From contig NC_072794.1 of assembly GCF_028583425.1 (NCBI RefSeq), positions 28,951,232 through 29,015,231 of the forward strand: 64,000 nt of DNA, read 5' to 3'. Under the pieces are notes generated by a model. The model was not told the DNA's origin. It did not search any database and saw nothing but the letters and a program-made list of their open reading frames with translations. Below, piece by piece: positions 24,311 to 38,398 of this stretch; positions within the stretch are counted from its first letter, which is position 1; each line of letters starts with the position of its first letter. The DNA is from Eublepharis macularius. Its lineage: Eukaryota; Chordata; Lepidosauria; Squamata; Eublepharidae. Made by a program: the position numbers and the translations under genes.

Positions 24311-26984
24311 GTGCTAAGGTACTCCGGCTGAAGCCCATAGATTTCATTGGAAGAGAGTGGTGGCAGCCTGAGGCTGGAAGCAACTGTACGGTACTAGAGC
24401 AGTTACTTTGGTCTAATCCTGTTAGTTTCAGCAGACTTGAGTAACTCTGCATAAGAGTCCACTGTTCTACTTCATGAGAAAAAATTAAATATTTTATGTT
24501 GACTTGCCTATATGGAACAGTTATTACTCTCCTGATCTTAATACTATGTTTTCAACATAGGCAAGTTTATGAATATGTTCAGGAAGCTGGAACATACAGA
24601 AGGAGCACAAGGAAATATGTTAATCCTGGATTACTGCTTCACGTTATGATGGAAAAACCCCTTTACAATATGATGCAAAAACCCCTTAAAAGAAAAATCC
24701 CTTTATTTACCAGCGTGCCATCTCCTAGCCACTCTTTCACACATACACCATTCCTCTGTCTGTAAGAGAATCTTGAATATGCTGGTTTAGATCAAACGGT
24801 TAGAAAGATTACCATTTTATGAGCCGTGGAGTCTGATTTGGTGTTACAGTGCATAGGAATACTTTCTTTTACCAGCTAGTTCATCTGTTCAACTGGAGGC
24901 CTCTCTCTTGCCAATTGCTTCCTGATTAAAGAAAAAAGAAGAAGCAGATGTTGGTTATATGTGGTATATTCTTGAACTGTGAATGCGAATGTGAATTTAT
25001 TGTATGTGGCCGTAGGCCTTCACAATCTGTTCTTGAACTGGGCACTCCACCCATATAAGTCTTTTTTGACTTGAATCCTTTTTCTGAATGGATGCACCTT
25101 AGATATGTTTTTGGGTTCTGTCCCCGTTCATGATATCTGATGCATAGTCTTGCAAATAACAGTTCCAGTTCTGTTTTCGTCATTTTTGGACATCCTGTGG
25201 ATTGGTGCAGATCTAGATCATGCAACCTGTTGCTAGAAACCTTTACAACTTAATAAAGGATGTTGGGTAACAAATGAAAGCATGACCAAGTGTCTGAAGT
25301 CATACTTTATTAGTTGTCACTTGTCAGCTCTGACATCTCTTTCCTAGGTAAAAATGCAGGGAGATGTCAGAAGTGTTTGGTAATGAGTCTTGGTAGTTCC
25401 AGGAACTTTTTTTTTATCAGAATGTCACGGAATATCTGACACCATTCATAAAAGAGACAAATAAAGGCAACATTAAGATTGTTCTGTAAATAAATGCAGG
25501 ATTATTGCTTTGCCAAGATTGCCTGCATCTTACTACATGAGATATTGCAGACAGGCAAATCATAGATACTCAAGAAATATTGAACGCTTTTCTGTTGCAT
25601 ATTCTCTTTGCAATTGTTTTGTATAGATACTCTGCCAGCTTGTTAGTATTAACCTTCTAGAGTTCCTAACTTTTCTTCCAAATCTAGAGATATTTAAATC
25701 TAGGAATAGTCAGTTAAAATGATAATCTCAAGTGATAAAGCTATAAAATTGTTTTTTTAAAACCATTTTAAAATCATAAACTGGGATTCATGTGAACTTG
25801 CATGCATTCACTGGGACTTTTCAGGGGTCCCTTTCCAGATAAACCCCATTGGTTGCCTGAGGAGTCATCTGTAAAGGTCAAAAGACCCTGTGGAGTGGTG
25901 CCTGATGCAGCATGAAAGGAGGTAGCCGAAAGTATACATTGGGAAAGTCCCTGAATGCATATAACCTTTGGGTATGTGTGTGGGGTTTCTAGGGTCCTGG
26001 CAGCCTAGGAACAGACAATGATGGTTATAGCCTTTCCATGCTGCCTGCCATGTTGAGTGTTACTTTTGATTCTGGTTTACAGGTGCCTTTTGATTTAAAA
26101 TGTATGTGGTGAATTTGCACAAATGTTTGTTAAACTTGAAATACTACCAGACCTGATGTTTGTTCTTAGTAACATTCCCTTAATCTGTATGCCAGCCTGG
26201 GGTTTCAGTGCTACTGAAATTTTCACAGTAGGAATGATATACCTGACAGATCTTGTTCTGTGATAATGTGTTTGTCTCCACTGAGTAGTTAACATCTTTA
26301 ATTAGCCCTAGCTAGGCTGACTCTTTAAGCTTGAAAATGAGACTTTCTCTGCAGGGTATAGGATTATTAAGAGCTTAAAGTTAATATATTAAAGTTGTGC
26401 TGTTAAAGGCAGATATTATTGCTGTTCTTGTCTGTTGTATCTCAAGGAAATAGAGCAAAGAGTCTGCATACAATGGAAGAGAAGGAAGAGAGAGACCAGT
26501 TATTCAGGGCTGCAGTGAGAGGTGAAGTGGTAGTGATATCCTGCAGGAGTCTGAGCTCTTTGGGGATAATCCAGGCCTCTTCCCTGAATTTTCCTCTTTA
26601 AAAGGAATGCTGAAACTTCTAGCCTTTTGATTTATGTCAATATAATGAAAACCTTATTGGCAGATGTAAGCATACAAGACATTGACCTGTTCCCATATCT
26701 ATTGTAGAAGTTAGCGATTGCAACGAAATTGGGGTGTTGGCCAAGCAATGTATTTTTAAAGATTTTAAAATTTAATATTACTTCTATAAAACATCTAACT
26801 GTATATGACTAAAATGTAAAAAAATACTTATTTGAGCAGAAGGGCACTTCTTCTACTCGTACTTATTGAATGCACCCCCTTCCCGTTCCTACTATGGAAC
26901 TCATATCTCACCCCACAGTTTATGAGAAGCTGTTGCTACCCCTAGGAGTTGCTTTTCAGGAAAGATGATGTTTGGGACCTAGGG

Positions 26985-27520
26985 TCATTCCAAGGATTTT
27001 GTGTGCCCTAAGTTTGGATGCCCAACCTCTTGCACCATGGGGAGGCAGGATGATGGTGCCCACCCTCTTTAACGCCTTGATGGGTGGTGGGGAGGTAAGA
27101 AAATTGTTTGCCCTTCTCCACTCTCTGCATGCTGCGAGAAGCTGCCACCTGCCTTCCCCTCAAGGCAGTGGGGAGGTGGGAAGACCGCCTGTACTCATTG
27201 TCCTCTAGCAGCAAGTCCGGCATCTTCCTACCTTCCTTGCCCTACAGTGGGTTTCATGGGACAGAAAGGCAGTGCCTCCCCTCCCCCTGCACAGTGGTGA
27301 GAAGCCACTGCTGCTGCTGTCTCTTCCCCTCCCTGTCAGGTGAGGTAAAGATGTTAAGGAACCAGCCTCCCCACCCTACTGATGGAGGGTGGGAGTAGGA
27401 GGCACACTCACTGCTGGATGTCCCCTGGGTCTGGAGTGCACCTGCTGGAGGCAGATCTCAGTGCTGTGCGGGTGACAGAGCTGCTTGGCACCCTTCCACC
27501 ACTGGCACCCTAGTCAGTTA
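26985..27520. repeat. Unclassified GC-rich repeat-like block
   Basis: A 530-bp block with higher GC than the intron around it, opening near 'tgtgccctaagtttgg' and closing near 'ctggcaccctagtcag'. The end phrases resemble those of squamate MITEs, but I could not define inverted ends or a target duplication. Open frames on both strands reflect composition. Confidence 0.3.
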
Positions 27521-28755
27521 CTTTGAACTGCATAGTGAAAAGGTCTCCCTGTTGATGCCCAATCCCTACAGTCTACTTTCAATATATGGTAATTGTTTAA
27601 GACTCTGGGAGAAGGTATGGTGATTATGGAAGGTACCTATCCTTATTAGTCGTGAATCTACCCACATGGTGGTGTAGCTCAATATCTCTTCTGCAGCAGT
27701 CAGCAGCACCCGCCTCCCCGACACTGGGAAAACTTGCACCCCTAGTCTGGCAGCTCCTAAGCGGCTGACTTGCTTTGTTTTTTATGCCAAATAAATGTCT
27801 GTTCATTTTGGGACTATTTGTGGTGAAGGTGATCCTATCTGAACATATTGTCTTACACTATATTTCAGTTGAGTTAGAAATTCCAGAGGGGTAGTGGGTT
27901 ACAAGCTGTGTCTAACTGTGTGTGTTGTTTCCAGCAGCAGTTAATGAAAATTGGTCAATTGGCTTTCTGTGTTGAATATACCACAACTTTTTCTTGAGTT
28001 CTTTACCTCATAAGCAACTTGCCCAGCGGCTACAGAAAAGTTCAACTTGTCCCGTTCTTTCTTTGATATCCCTTTTCTTTTTGAGGTGTATAACTGGTTT
28101 CAACAGCTAAACTTATAACTTTGAAAACGTTGAACTCTAATGTATTATCATTAAACACATTATCTTATTGTTGCCAAAATTATTTATATTTAAACAAAAA
28201 GATCTTGAAATTGTATATGTCTACAGTGTTTTTTCACTTATTCCCCAAATTATAAATTACCCAAAACGCCAATGGAAAAATGGAAAGTCCTCTGATTTTT
28301 ATGCTATGCATTTTTGAGTGTGAAAAACCTTGCCTTTGGAAGTGTTTTACTCCTTCTAAAAGATAAAATAATCCATAGGATTTTTTCCTGTGTTCCCCCT
28401 AATTTCTAGTTTTTCTGTCTGGTGTCTTAACTCTAAAATGCTAATATAACCTAATATAAAATGCCAATATAACCTTATATCTTGGGCATAAACCATTTGT
28501 GGTTAAAATGTGTTCAATTTGCCCTGTTCAGATGGGTCAGAGTATTCACAACACCAGGGACTTTTGTGTCAGAGGAATGCTCCTTTAACTAGAGGAAAAC
28601 ACTGCAATTACCAGAACGGATCTGTAAGATGCAAACCCAATATTTAATACAAAACATTGAAAATATGGAGCAATTGTGTTTCTAGGAACATTGGAATCAG
28701 GGGAGACTGCTGAAAATGCCATCACCATCGAGATTTGAGATTGGAGCAGTGTGCA

Positions 28756-28805
28756 ATGCCATGATGTCACTTCCAGGTACAAAACTGGAAGTGATTTCAT
28801 AGCAT
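28756..28805. repeat. 21-bp palindrome with 8-nt loop
   Basis: The left arm 28756-28776 (atgccatgatgtcacttccag) pairs with 28785-28805 with three mismatches around the loop gtacaaaa. It may be the stem of a worn MITE; no wider inverted ends were found. Confidence 0.5.
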
Positions 28806-29614
28806 CACATGATGCTGGTCTCTCCCCTTTTGCTCTTGCTGCCCACTGAGTGGCATCAGGAAGTGGACAACTTGGGAGCTCAATGTCATTTGTATATTAA
28901 CAGAGGGCATGGGTGGGAGTTGTTTCAGCTATTCAAGCAGCTGATGGTATGTGGGATAACTTTTCCCTCGCTTTTGGAGGTGGGAACATTTTGGTGTTAT
29001 TTCTCTTGATTTTTAGAAGGGTCTTGTTTAGCAAAGTATTCTCTTCAGTTATGGCTAGCTGTATGTAAGCCTTCAACTCTGTTTACGGAGCTATGTTATT
29101 GTTTGTGCCTCTACCAACTCAGAAATAGCAGAATATATTTTTGTGCTAGGCAAATAGGGAATTTAAGTGAAATTATTTTCCTTTCTTTTTTTGAAGTTTA
29201 TTTTATATATTTGCTAGTACCTTAAAGTAATTAGTAAAAGTTTGGGGTGGCTTAATGGTGCCTTGCTAATTATTTGAGGCTTAATTGTTTTTTAAACTGT
29301 GGGTGGTGAATGCTAAAAGTACAGAGTATTAACATTTAATAATGTGGATCCTATTTATTACTGATGGTGAGGAACATAACATTCTCGCCTGTATTATTTC
29401 ACAGCTTGTGACATTTTTTTAAATGTACTTTGCCCGTCTGTTTAATGCATGTCTGCATACGTATTGCTTTCCGCATAGTAACTACCTGAAATGAGTAGCT
29501 TTCTGATTTAGTGTTCTCTTTTTTTTTTTTGAAAGAAAATAATGTAATTTATGGTGGTGTCGGTGTTGCCAGTGCAAATTGGCTTAGATTTCTTTTATCC
29601 TTTTTCGTCCACAG

Positions 29615-29674
29615 CAGTTGGAACAGATCCAGAAGGAGCTGAGTGTTCTGGAAGAAGATATTAAACGAGTGGAG
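29615..29674 (+). CDS. COP1: COP1 exon 7 (coiled coil)
   Basis: Twenty codons, QLEQIQKELSVLEEDIKRVE, with heptad-like spacing of Leu/Ile. The acceptor region reads cacagcag, a tandem NAGNAG site. The first AG is chosen because it keeps the leading Gln found in other vertebrates. The donor is GTGAGG. It follows the 9.9 kb intron 6. Confidence 0.94.
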
Positions 29675-31528
<1,854 letters not shown>

Positions 31529-32446
31529 TGAAGCATTCTTAACAAATGTCAGTCAGCTAAATGGGATCATTACTTGTGTTCACCCCCCCAAAACGGTCCA
31601 CTTTTGGATGAAATCTACCAGAAAAAGGAAGATCACTCACATTTGTGGCCTCTGATGGGCATACATAGATTTTGCCTGTAGAGTTGAGTGTAATTGTATA
31701 ATAAGCACTAGGACAGTTTGCATGGTAGCCGTTGTCTTTGGCTCTTTTTGCTTGTTGTATATACAAGCTGAACTGAATATTCACATGGCCAAATGCTAAA
31801 TTTTAAAAGCCTTGCTTGATCCTTCCTGCTTGATTGCTTTTCTCCTATTGAAATACCAGTCTGTGAGAGCTCTGTTCTTATTGTGTGATGTACCTCTATA
31901 GGGAGGAATGCAGATGATTGCCAAACACTTGCCAGGTGACAAAAGCCCACATCTGCTAAAGCAGGGTGCTTTCTATGCTGCCTGGTAGCAAGAGCCTGCC
32001 AGTTGCAATCTTGACTGAGGGATGGTCACAGCAGGTACAAAGGAAGGATTGTGTTCTCCCTTCTCTAAGCAACCAGAGTTCTTTCCTGTTGAATAGCTGC
32101 AGACTGGTGCCAGCTATGGAGGAAAATGCAGGGAAAATGTGGAGCTTAACTTAAGGAAGGGTCTCTTTAGCAGGTTAATGAATCACTACTTTTAGTGTAT
32201 TGATTACGATCTTTGCTGGGGACATGTACAGTTCATTGCTATTGGAATGATATTGACCTCATCTGTGTTAAAGTGCATTTTAACTGCGCATACATTCCCA
32301 TGATGGCACCCATCTAAATCTGCCAAACCCATATAATCCTTAAGAACTGCTCTTCCATGTCTTCTTTTTCAATGATACAGTTCATTAACTGGTTCCTGTG
32401 ATGGCTTAATGCATAAAAGTCCTTTAGTTCATTACGATAAAACAAT

Positions 32447-32829
32447 GGGTTGAATCCAGCAGAAGGCACAGATAGCTATGATTCTTCTCCCATATTCTTC
32501 TCCCTCGACAGTCCCGTTCAGCACTAGAAATGTTGATTCCCATGCCTGAAGACCCACATGCATTAAAAGCTATACTGGTCGGATGATTGCAGTATGGAGG
32601 GGAAAGGGATAAAGGTGCTGCTCTTTCCTCTTCTGCCAGCAGAATGACATTAACTGATAGAAGAAAAACACGTGATATTACAGTCTTATTCCACTTCAAC
32701 TCAGTCCATTGAGCATTATGGCTATTCGTTCACAGAGGTCCTGGGACCCTTTCACAAGGGTCAGAAGGGATGGCTTGGGAAAGTAGAAAGATCCATGATC
32801 CTTGCCCATAGATTTCTGGATCCAACCCA
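32447..32829. mobile_element. Possible MITE with short inverted ends
   Basis: tgggttgaatccag (32447-32460) is matched by ctggatccaaccca (32816-32829) as an inverted repeat with one mismatch. The 383-bp interval has no coding capacity. No clear target duplication, so the call is tentative. Confidence 0.4.
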
Positions 32830-33649
32830 ATGCTTCCATCTGTATTTGGACGGTTGTAATATAGCTGTGACTAACATAAGTCAACTTCCAGATAGGTAAA
32901 TTTTTGAGAAGGCACATTGCTTGTGCTTTTGTGATACACAGCTGAAGAGCTGTGTTTGGCACACTCTTAAGCCATTATTTTAAAATTAATATTCTGCTAT
33001 ACTATCTGCTCAGAACCCTGTTTATTACAGTTAATGTTAAATCTATAGTGGGAGAAAGACGCATTCTGTAATGTGGACTCAGTTTGAATAGCTTTAGTCC
33101 TACGAATTCAGATTAGTATCTAAACATTAAAGGGGATATCAGTTTTAGTGTGATGGTTCCTTTGTCCTTTTAAGGACACTCCTTATTTGAGTAATTTCTT
33201 CCTTCAAATTCTGGAGACTGGGATGAGCAGTAAATTTCCTTAGTAGAGGAGAACATTCCACTTTTGGAAGTAAGACAGACAATCCCCTGGATGGGTCAGG
33301 GCATCGCCCGATTCTGCACCTACTTTCCCAGAAGGAATAGTCTGCCTACAACTTTTTTTTCAGCTCTCTTAAGTCTAAGCTTCCTTTCAGAAAGGATGTG
33401 AGTCTGTTCTCCATCTTTCATTCTTTCCCCTTTTACAAGAGAAAGGGAGACTTTAGAAAGGGAGCTGCATTGAAAAAGGAGTCTCATACCCAGGGAAGTA
33501 GGAGATCCTCTATCCTAGGGGTGACCAGGGGAAACAGGAAGTCTTCCTGTCTTCAGCACTCTTGGTGAATGGTATCCTTGGTGAATTTTGGGGGGACTCT
33601 CTAAGCCAGCCTCCCTCCCTCCCGGGAATAGACACACCAGTCTCCAGAG

Positions 33650-34640
33650 ACGTGCAGGATTTAGGGAGATAAATTAGAAAGCTCCCAAGCTCCTTCAGAC
33701 AAGGAAGAAGAGGAGTTGTCTGGTACAGAAGAATGTGACACTGATTCCTCCTTGAGTAGGCTTTTTCATGCTGATTCGTTCCCATCCTCCTTAGCAAAGC
33801 AATTTGAGTGCTTCGGCTATGCTCATGATAGACAGAAGTCCCATTATCAGCTGGTTCCTTTTAAACCTAAAGGCACAGCTGAGATTTTCCCACAGGGGGG
33901 CAGTAAAGACCATATATTCCCAAGTCCTTTAATAACCAACTTAAAGATTTGACAAATCCATTAGTAGCAAGAAAGGAGTCCAATTTTACAAAGAAATATT
34001 ATGTCTACCCAAAGATACCATGGACACTTTCTAAGGTCTAACTGCAGATGCCTTAGTACTAGCCCTGGTCTCTTGTGCTGTCTTTCCCATGGTTGAAGAA
34101 GGAAACCTCAGAAATCCTGCAGATAAGAAGAATGAGGTTGCTCTGCACCAGAGGATAAATACAACCAGCTGTATTTCCCCTGGTCCAGGTCAGAGTATTT
34201 CCCCTAGTGCACAGTTCTGATCATGATATACCCAAAGATAGGTGGGTAGGCATCCTGGATGTGCAGATTTACCAGTGTATTTTCTGGCTGAGCAATGTTT
34301 TAGAATGGCAGCTGTCCATATCCCCCTGAAAGATCTTCAGCAGGAAAAATGGCTATCATCCATTTACTTCAGGGAGGCCCTAGTTGCATGCCCTGATCTG
34401 ATGGACTTGCCATAAATTCATAAGGTTTTTTCAAAAAGGTCACTATTTCCTATTCAGAATGCTTCTATTCAGGCTCCCAGGATATTTACCAGCATAATGG
34501 TGGCTCGCCTTCATTCTCAGGGGCGCATATTAAATCTTATCGAGGTGACCTTTTGTTACATTCCGGATTTCTCCTCCAAGGATGGGGGAATGTGCAAACT
34601 ATGCTGTCTTCTTTGAGGAAAATGGATTCTTCATGATGAC
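33650..34640 (+). mobile_element. DIRS-like retroelement fossil (tentative)
   Basis: The segment includes an acidic Ser/Glu-rich stretch near 33690-33770 and, near 34470-34600, short peptides resembling the reverse-transcriptase region of DIRS-type elements. It is broken and has no recognisable ends. The age looks old. The family call is tentative; a Ngaro-type or other retroelement is possible. Confidence 0.3.
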
Positions 34641-34752
34641 TATAGAGAAGAGTTCTGACTCTTGCCATGCACTTGATTCAACTAGATGTGTCCATGGGCA
34701 TGCAATCAGCATACATGTTCTTCATGCTCAAAAGATAGGAGAGGATCCTAGC

Positions 34753-35076
34753 CAGGGCTTTTTTTTTCTGGGAAAAGAGGTGGTGGAACTCAGTGGTGGA
34801 ACTCAAGACCGCACAATGACGTCACTTTGGGTCAGCTGGAAGAAGGGGGGAGTTTTTTAAAGTTTAAATTGCCCTTGGTGAAAATGGTCACATGGCTGGT
34901 GGCCCTGCCCCCTGATCTCCAGACAGAGGGGAGTTTGATTGCCCTCGGCGGTGCGGAGGGCAATCAAAGCTCCCCTCTGTCTGGAGGTCAGGGGGCGGGG
35001 CCACCGACCATGTGACCATTTTTAAGAGGTGCCAGAACTCCATTCCACTGTGTTCCTGTTGGAAAAAAAATCCCTG
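34753..35076. mobile_element. hAT MITE forming a long hairpin
   Basis: The 324-bp element starts cagggctttttttt and ends aaaaaaaatccctg. It is flanked on both sides by a perfect 8-bp duplication, atcctagc (34745-34752 and 35077-35084). Inside, 34881-34946 and 34955-35023 are inverted copies around a short centre, with the best-matched part being ctccagacagaggggag against ctcccctctgtctggag. The perfect target duplication suggests a fairly recent insertion. Confidence 0.85.
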
Positions 35077-35544
35077 ATCCTAGCTGGTGTCCAAATCCGC
35101 TAGAATAAAAAGCTCCACTAGAACAGAAAACTCTTGGGCAATCTTCAGGGGTCATTGATTTCTGCTGTTTACTCTGTTCTTTGTGTTCGATCCCACTCTT
35201 GCTCCCTACAGTGGTTCCTTCTATCACTCCAGAAGCAAGGAGCCAAATCCCATCACCAGTCCATCCATGTCTCATTTTAGGGGAGGATGATGCTGTTATA
35301 GGGAGAATGTATGTTTGGTCACATTTACTTTGAGTTTGTGTTGGCATCTTCTTTATCCTGAGCTGTTAGATAAACCAAGGAGCATTCCTGACATATGAGG
35401 GAAGTATAATTATATCCACAGCCAAAGTCATCTGTGTGTTCTGCAGGTTGACTAGGGCTGTAACAGGAGCACCAACCTTGCTGACAAGGAAACACACTGG
35501 ATCCACCAGCCTTCTGATAAGACCACCTTAACAGTCCCCCCACC

Positions 35545-36420
35545 CCCACTCTTGCAGATGTTCTGAGTGTCTGTGAGTCTAAACCTTACCAGGTGCTGGT
35601 CAGTCCACAACAAGGGCAAAGTGGAAAATTCCACCATTACCCAGTGTTGCCCCTGTGTCCTCAGAGAAAATCAAATCAAGTATATCCCCTACTATGTGCA
35701 TAGGGACTAGAATGTTTTGAAACTACCCCATGTTTATCATGATGGCCACAGTGTCCTGAGTTGGTCCCATCAGGTTGGCCTCTGCATTAGTGTTGAAGTC
35801 TTCAAGGACAGTAGACCTCAGGGTCCTCAACATCAAATCTGAGACTGCCACAATCAGCTCAAGTAGCAAGACTGTTGGGGAGTTCTGTCGCTACCATACC
35901 TCCCTCGGTCCACCTTTATCCTTTTCCCCTGACATACATATAGTTGGACACATAATACAATACAACACCACCACCAGCAGCCTGGTGGATCACAGGGGAA
36001 TAAAATGCTGTGTTAGGAAACCGGGGTGGAGGGACACGACTTAGAGAGCCACCTATCTCTCTTCATCCACCCCCAGTCTCTATGATAAATATACAACAGG
36101 GTGGCTTCCTCATCCATTATTAAATTGCAGATGAGAGATGCTTTGTTTTGAACCGATCTGGACTTCAGAAGCAGTGCTTCTAGACTTGATGAGTGATCAG
36201 CAAGATTACCAAGGTCCCACACTGGCAACAGAAGGACCAGAAGAAGGGATGACCATAACTTAACAATCCCTTCTTCCTCTTTCTTGTTCTGTCCTCCTTC
36301 CACCACTGTACCTCGGTCCACCTTTATCCTTTTCCCCTGACATACATATAGCTGGACACATAATACAATACAGCACCACCACCAGCAGCCTGGTAGATCA
36401 TAGGGAAATAAAAATCTGCC
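35545..36420 (-). mobile_element. L2/CR1-type LINE, endonuclease-side fragment
   Basis: On the - strand near 35690-35810 it reads DFNTNAEANLMGPTQD and later HIVGDILDLIF, matching the APE-type endonuclease of L2/CR1 LINEs (family pattern GDFN.H.....P......PTHV.GHTLDLIF). Upstream on that strand is a 5' region with a duplicated block of about 115 bp (35900-36010 and 36303-36417). Several interruptions make it inactive. Confidence 0.55.
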
Positions 36421-36675
36421 CTGCAGATGTTGTTGATTGATGTTAGATGAAAGTCTCCTGGGCCCTCTGTTGTCTGCTCCTAATCTTCTGGATGTCAACC
36501 AGTGCTCCTGCTGTTTATTTTGTGCCTCAAATTTCTCTGCCATTGTTGGTTGCAATACCTTGGCCTACCAGACTTACTGGTCATGAGCACTTTGGCTCAT
36601 GCCAATTGCTTGCTCTTCCGGCTAGCTGGCATTTCTTATAGCTGGCTGTCAAGGATTGCCAGGCCTCATTCAAAG

Positions 36676-36724
36676 CAATACCCATAGTTAGCTGATAGTT
36701 ACCAATACCCATAGTTAGCTGATC
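36676..36724. repeat. Short tandem duplication (27-nt unit, 1.8 copies)
   Basis: The unit caatacccatagttagctg plus atagttac is repeated almost exactly once. It is a small local duplication without other features. Confidence 0.6.
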
Positions 36725-38340
36725 TGTTTTAAGCATGCCTATAAATAGGGGCTCATCCAGTTCCCATATTCAGTAAAAATTCATCTGCAGTTTAACAGTC
36801 AGTTTCAACCCTCTGAAATAAAACTGTTTTACAGCACCTCCTGAAAGAGTACTGTAGGTGTTCTCCATATCACCTCTGGAAAACTATTCAGAGAAGAGCA
36901 TTTTTCTGAATATCTGTCTGCCTCATAAATGGTTAGAGAGAAGAATGTTATGTCCCGAATGTAAGTTGCAAGTGGACCATTCCAGGATTGCTGTTGGTAA
37001 GTCCCAGAGGGTGGTGAAACATGAGGAGAGAAACTGGATGGAACTAAATTCCCCAGGCAAGTATTTAGGCATGTATGATAGAAATAGCATTTGAAAGCAC
37101 ATAGCAAATGCATAGCTGGGTATGGGGTTTTTGTGTTTTTTTGGTGTTTTAAGCAGTTTTAAGTACTTACTTTGAAAATACCTGTTTAACCAATGTCTTT
37201 AAAAGGTGAACAGGTCTAAAAAGGCAGTCTTTCTTGGCATCCATTCTTTAGCTGTGAAAGCTTTAATGCTAAGGTTCCATGTGATGAAAAGCTAAGGGTA
37301 TTTTTTATTACCAGTGAAAAGTTGCTTCTGAATACCCAATGATAGTGGAGATGAGCTTTTCCCTGTAGTGTATTCCTTTTTATTTACCTTTAGAGGATGT
37401 AATCTTAAGCTTTTCTCTTGCCCATGCAGGATTTATCCTTTAATCTATTTTCACCTGTGACTTAGTGGCTCACTCTCTGTTTTTGCCCTGATGCTTATTT
37501 CTTTGGTTTTATTTAAAGGCCAGCTACGCCCCCCCTGCCCCTTTTTGCTTCCATTTAGTACCTTGTCTTTCTGGATTCTTGACAGATTCTATCCAGCATT
37601 CCTTCAAGAGAGAGTGGGGAGATGGCTCTCTGCATTTCCATGGAACCCTTCTGTTATCAACTCTTTAAATAACTGTACATTTCTTCACAGCTAATGAACT
37701 GCCAAGGGCAGTCTCATTTACTCTGATGCTGGTGCTAAATTTGTGTTCAGCATGTCAGAAAAATTCTTTAAAAGGCTTTTGTGCAATGGATTAGAATATG
37801 TTGAAGCCGAGGGAGCTGGTGATGCAACTTAATATTTTTGCTTTTTCTTTTCGTGTAAGTAATGGATGAATTTACAAGTGGTGTAAAGCACAGTTATTTA
37901 AATCTACCTAGCTTCCCAAACTCGTTATTTTATTTATTTACTTTTGTGTGTGAAATAGCCGCTGAAGTGACTCCAATGGCCTCTATTTTTCCATTGTTTG
38001 TAAAGGTGTTTTTAAACCTCTTCCGCATACTACCAATCCATCAAAATCAATTTCCTATTTCCTGCCCCTGCCTTCAAATGGTGACTGTCTCTTTATTTGC
38101 AACGTGCAGCTCAGCATTTGATAGAGATTGTTTTTGTTTTGATTTTATCTGCGCAATAGTATGTTTCCTAGCTTTATTTGTCCTTTTACAAATGGGACTT
38201 CATCTCAATATGATTCATGTTCCTGTACTAACCCACATTTGGGAGTACACTAGTGCCAGAATGCAGTAAGACTCTTGAGTTTATATAGATACACAAATCT
38301 CCTATCCTCATACCTTTATTTTTATCTTCATTTCTTTCAG

Positions 38341-38398
38341 TAGCATTATCGATTCCACAGAATACAGTCAGACTCCTGGATTTAGTGGCAGTTCCCAG
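38341..38398 (+). CDS. COP1: COP1 exon 9 (linker)
   Basis: Completes the Ser codon and encodes SIIDSTEYSQTPGFSGSSQ. The acceptor is tttctttcag| and the donor is cag|GTAAGA. Exons 8 and 9 together make 45 codons. One visible difference from the human protein as I recall it is Thr for Pro in SQTPGF. Confidence 0.93.

Noticed and set aside
24926-25225. 99-codon antisense frame in intron 6
   Set aside because: Part of a sequence that looks repeat-like ('tgtatgtggccgtaggcctt'), but I could not assign it to a family or support coding.
36013-36555. 180-codon antisense frame
   Set aside because: It lies across the 5' region of an L2-like LINE fragment and has no recognisable domain.
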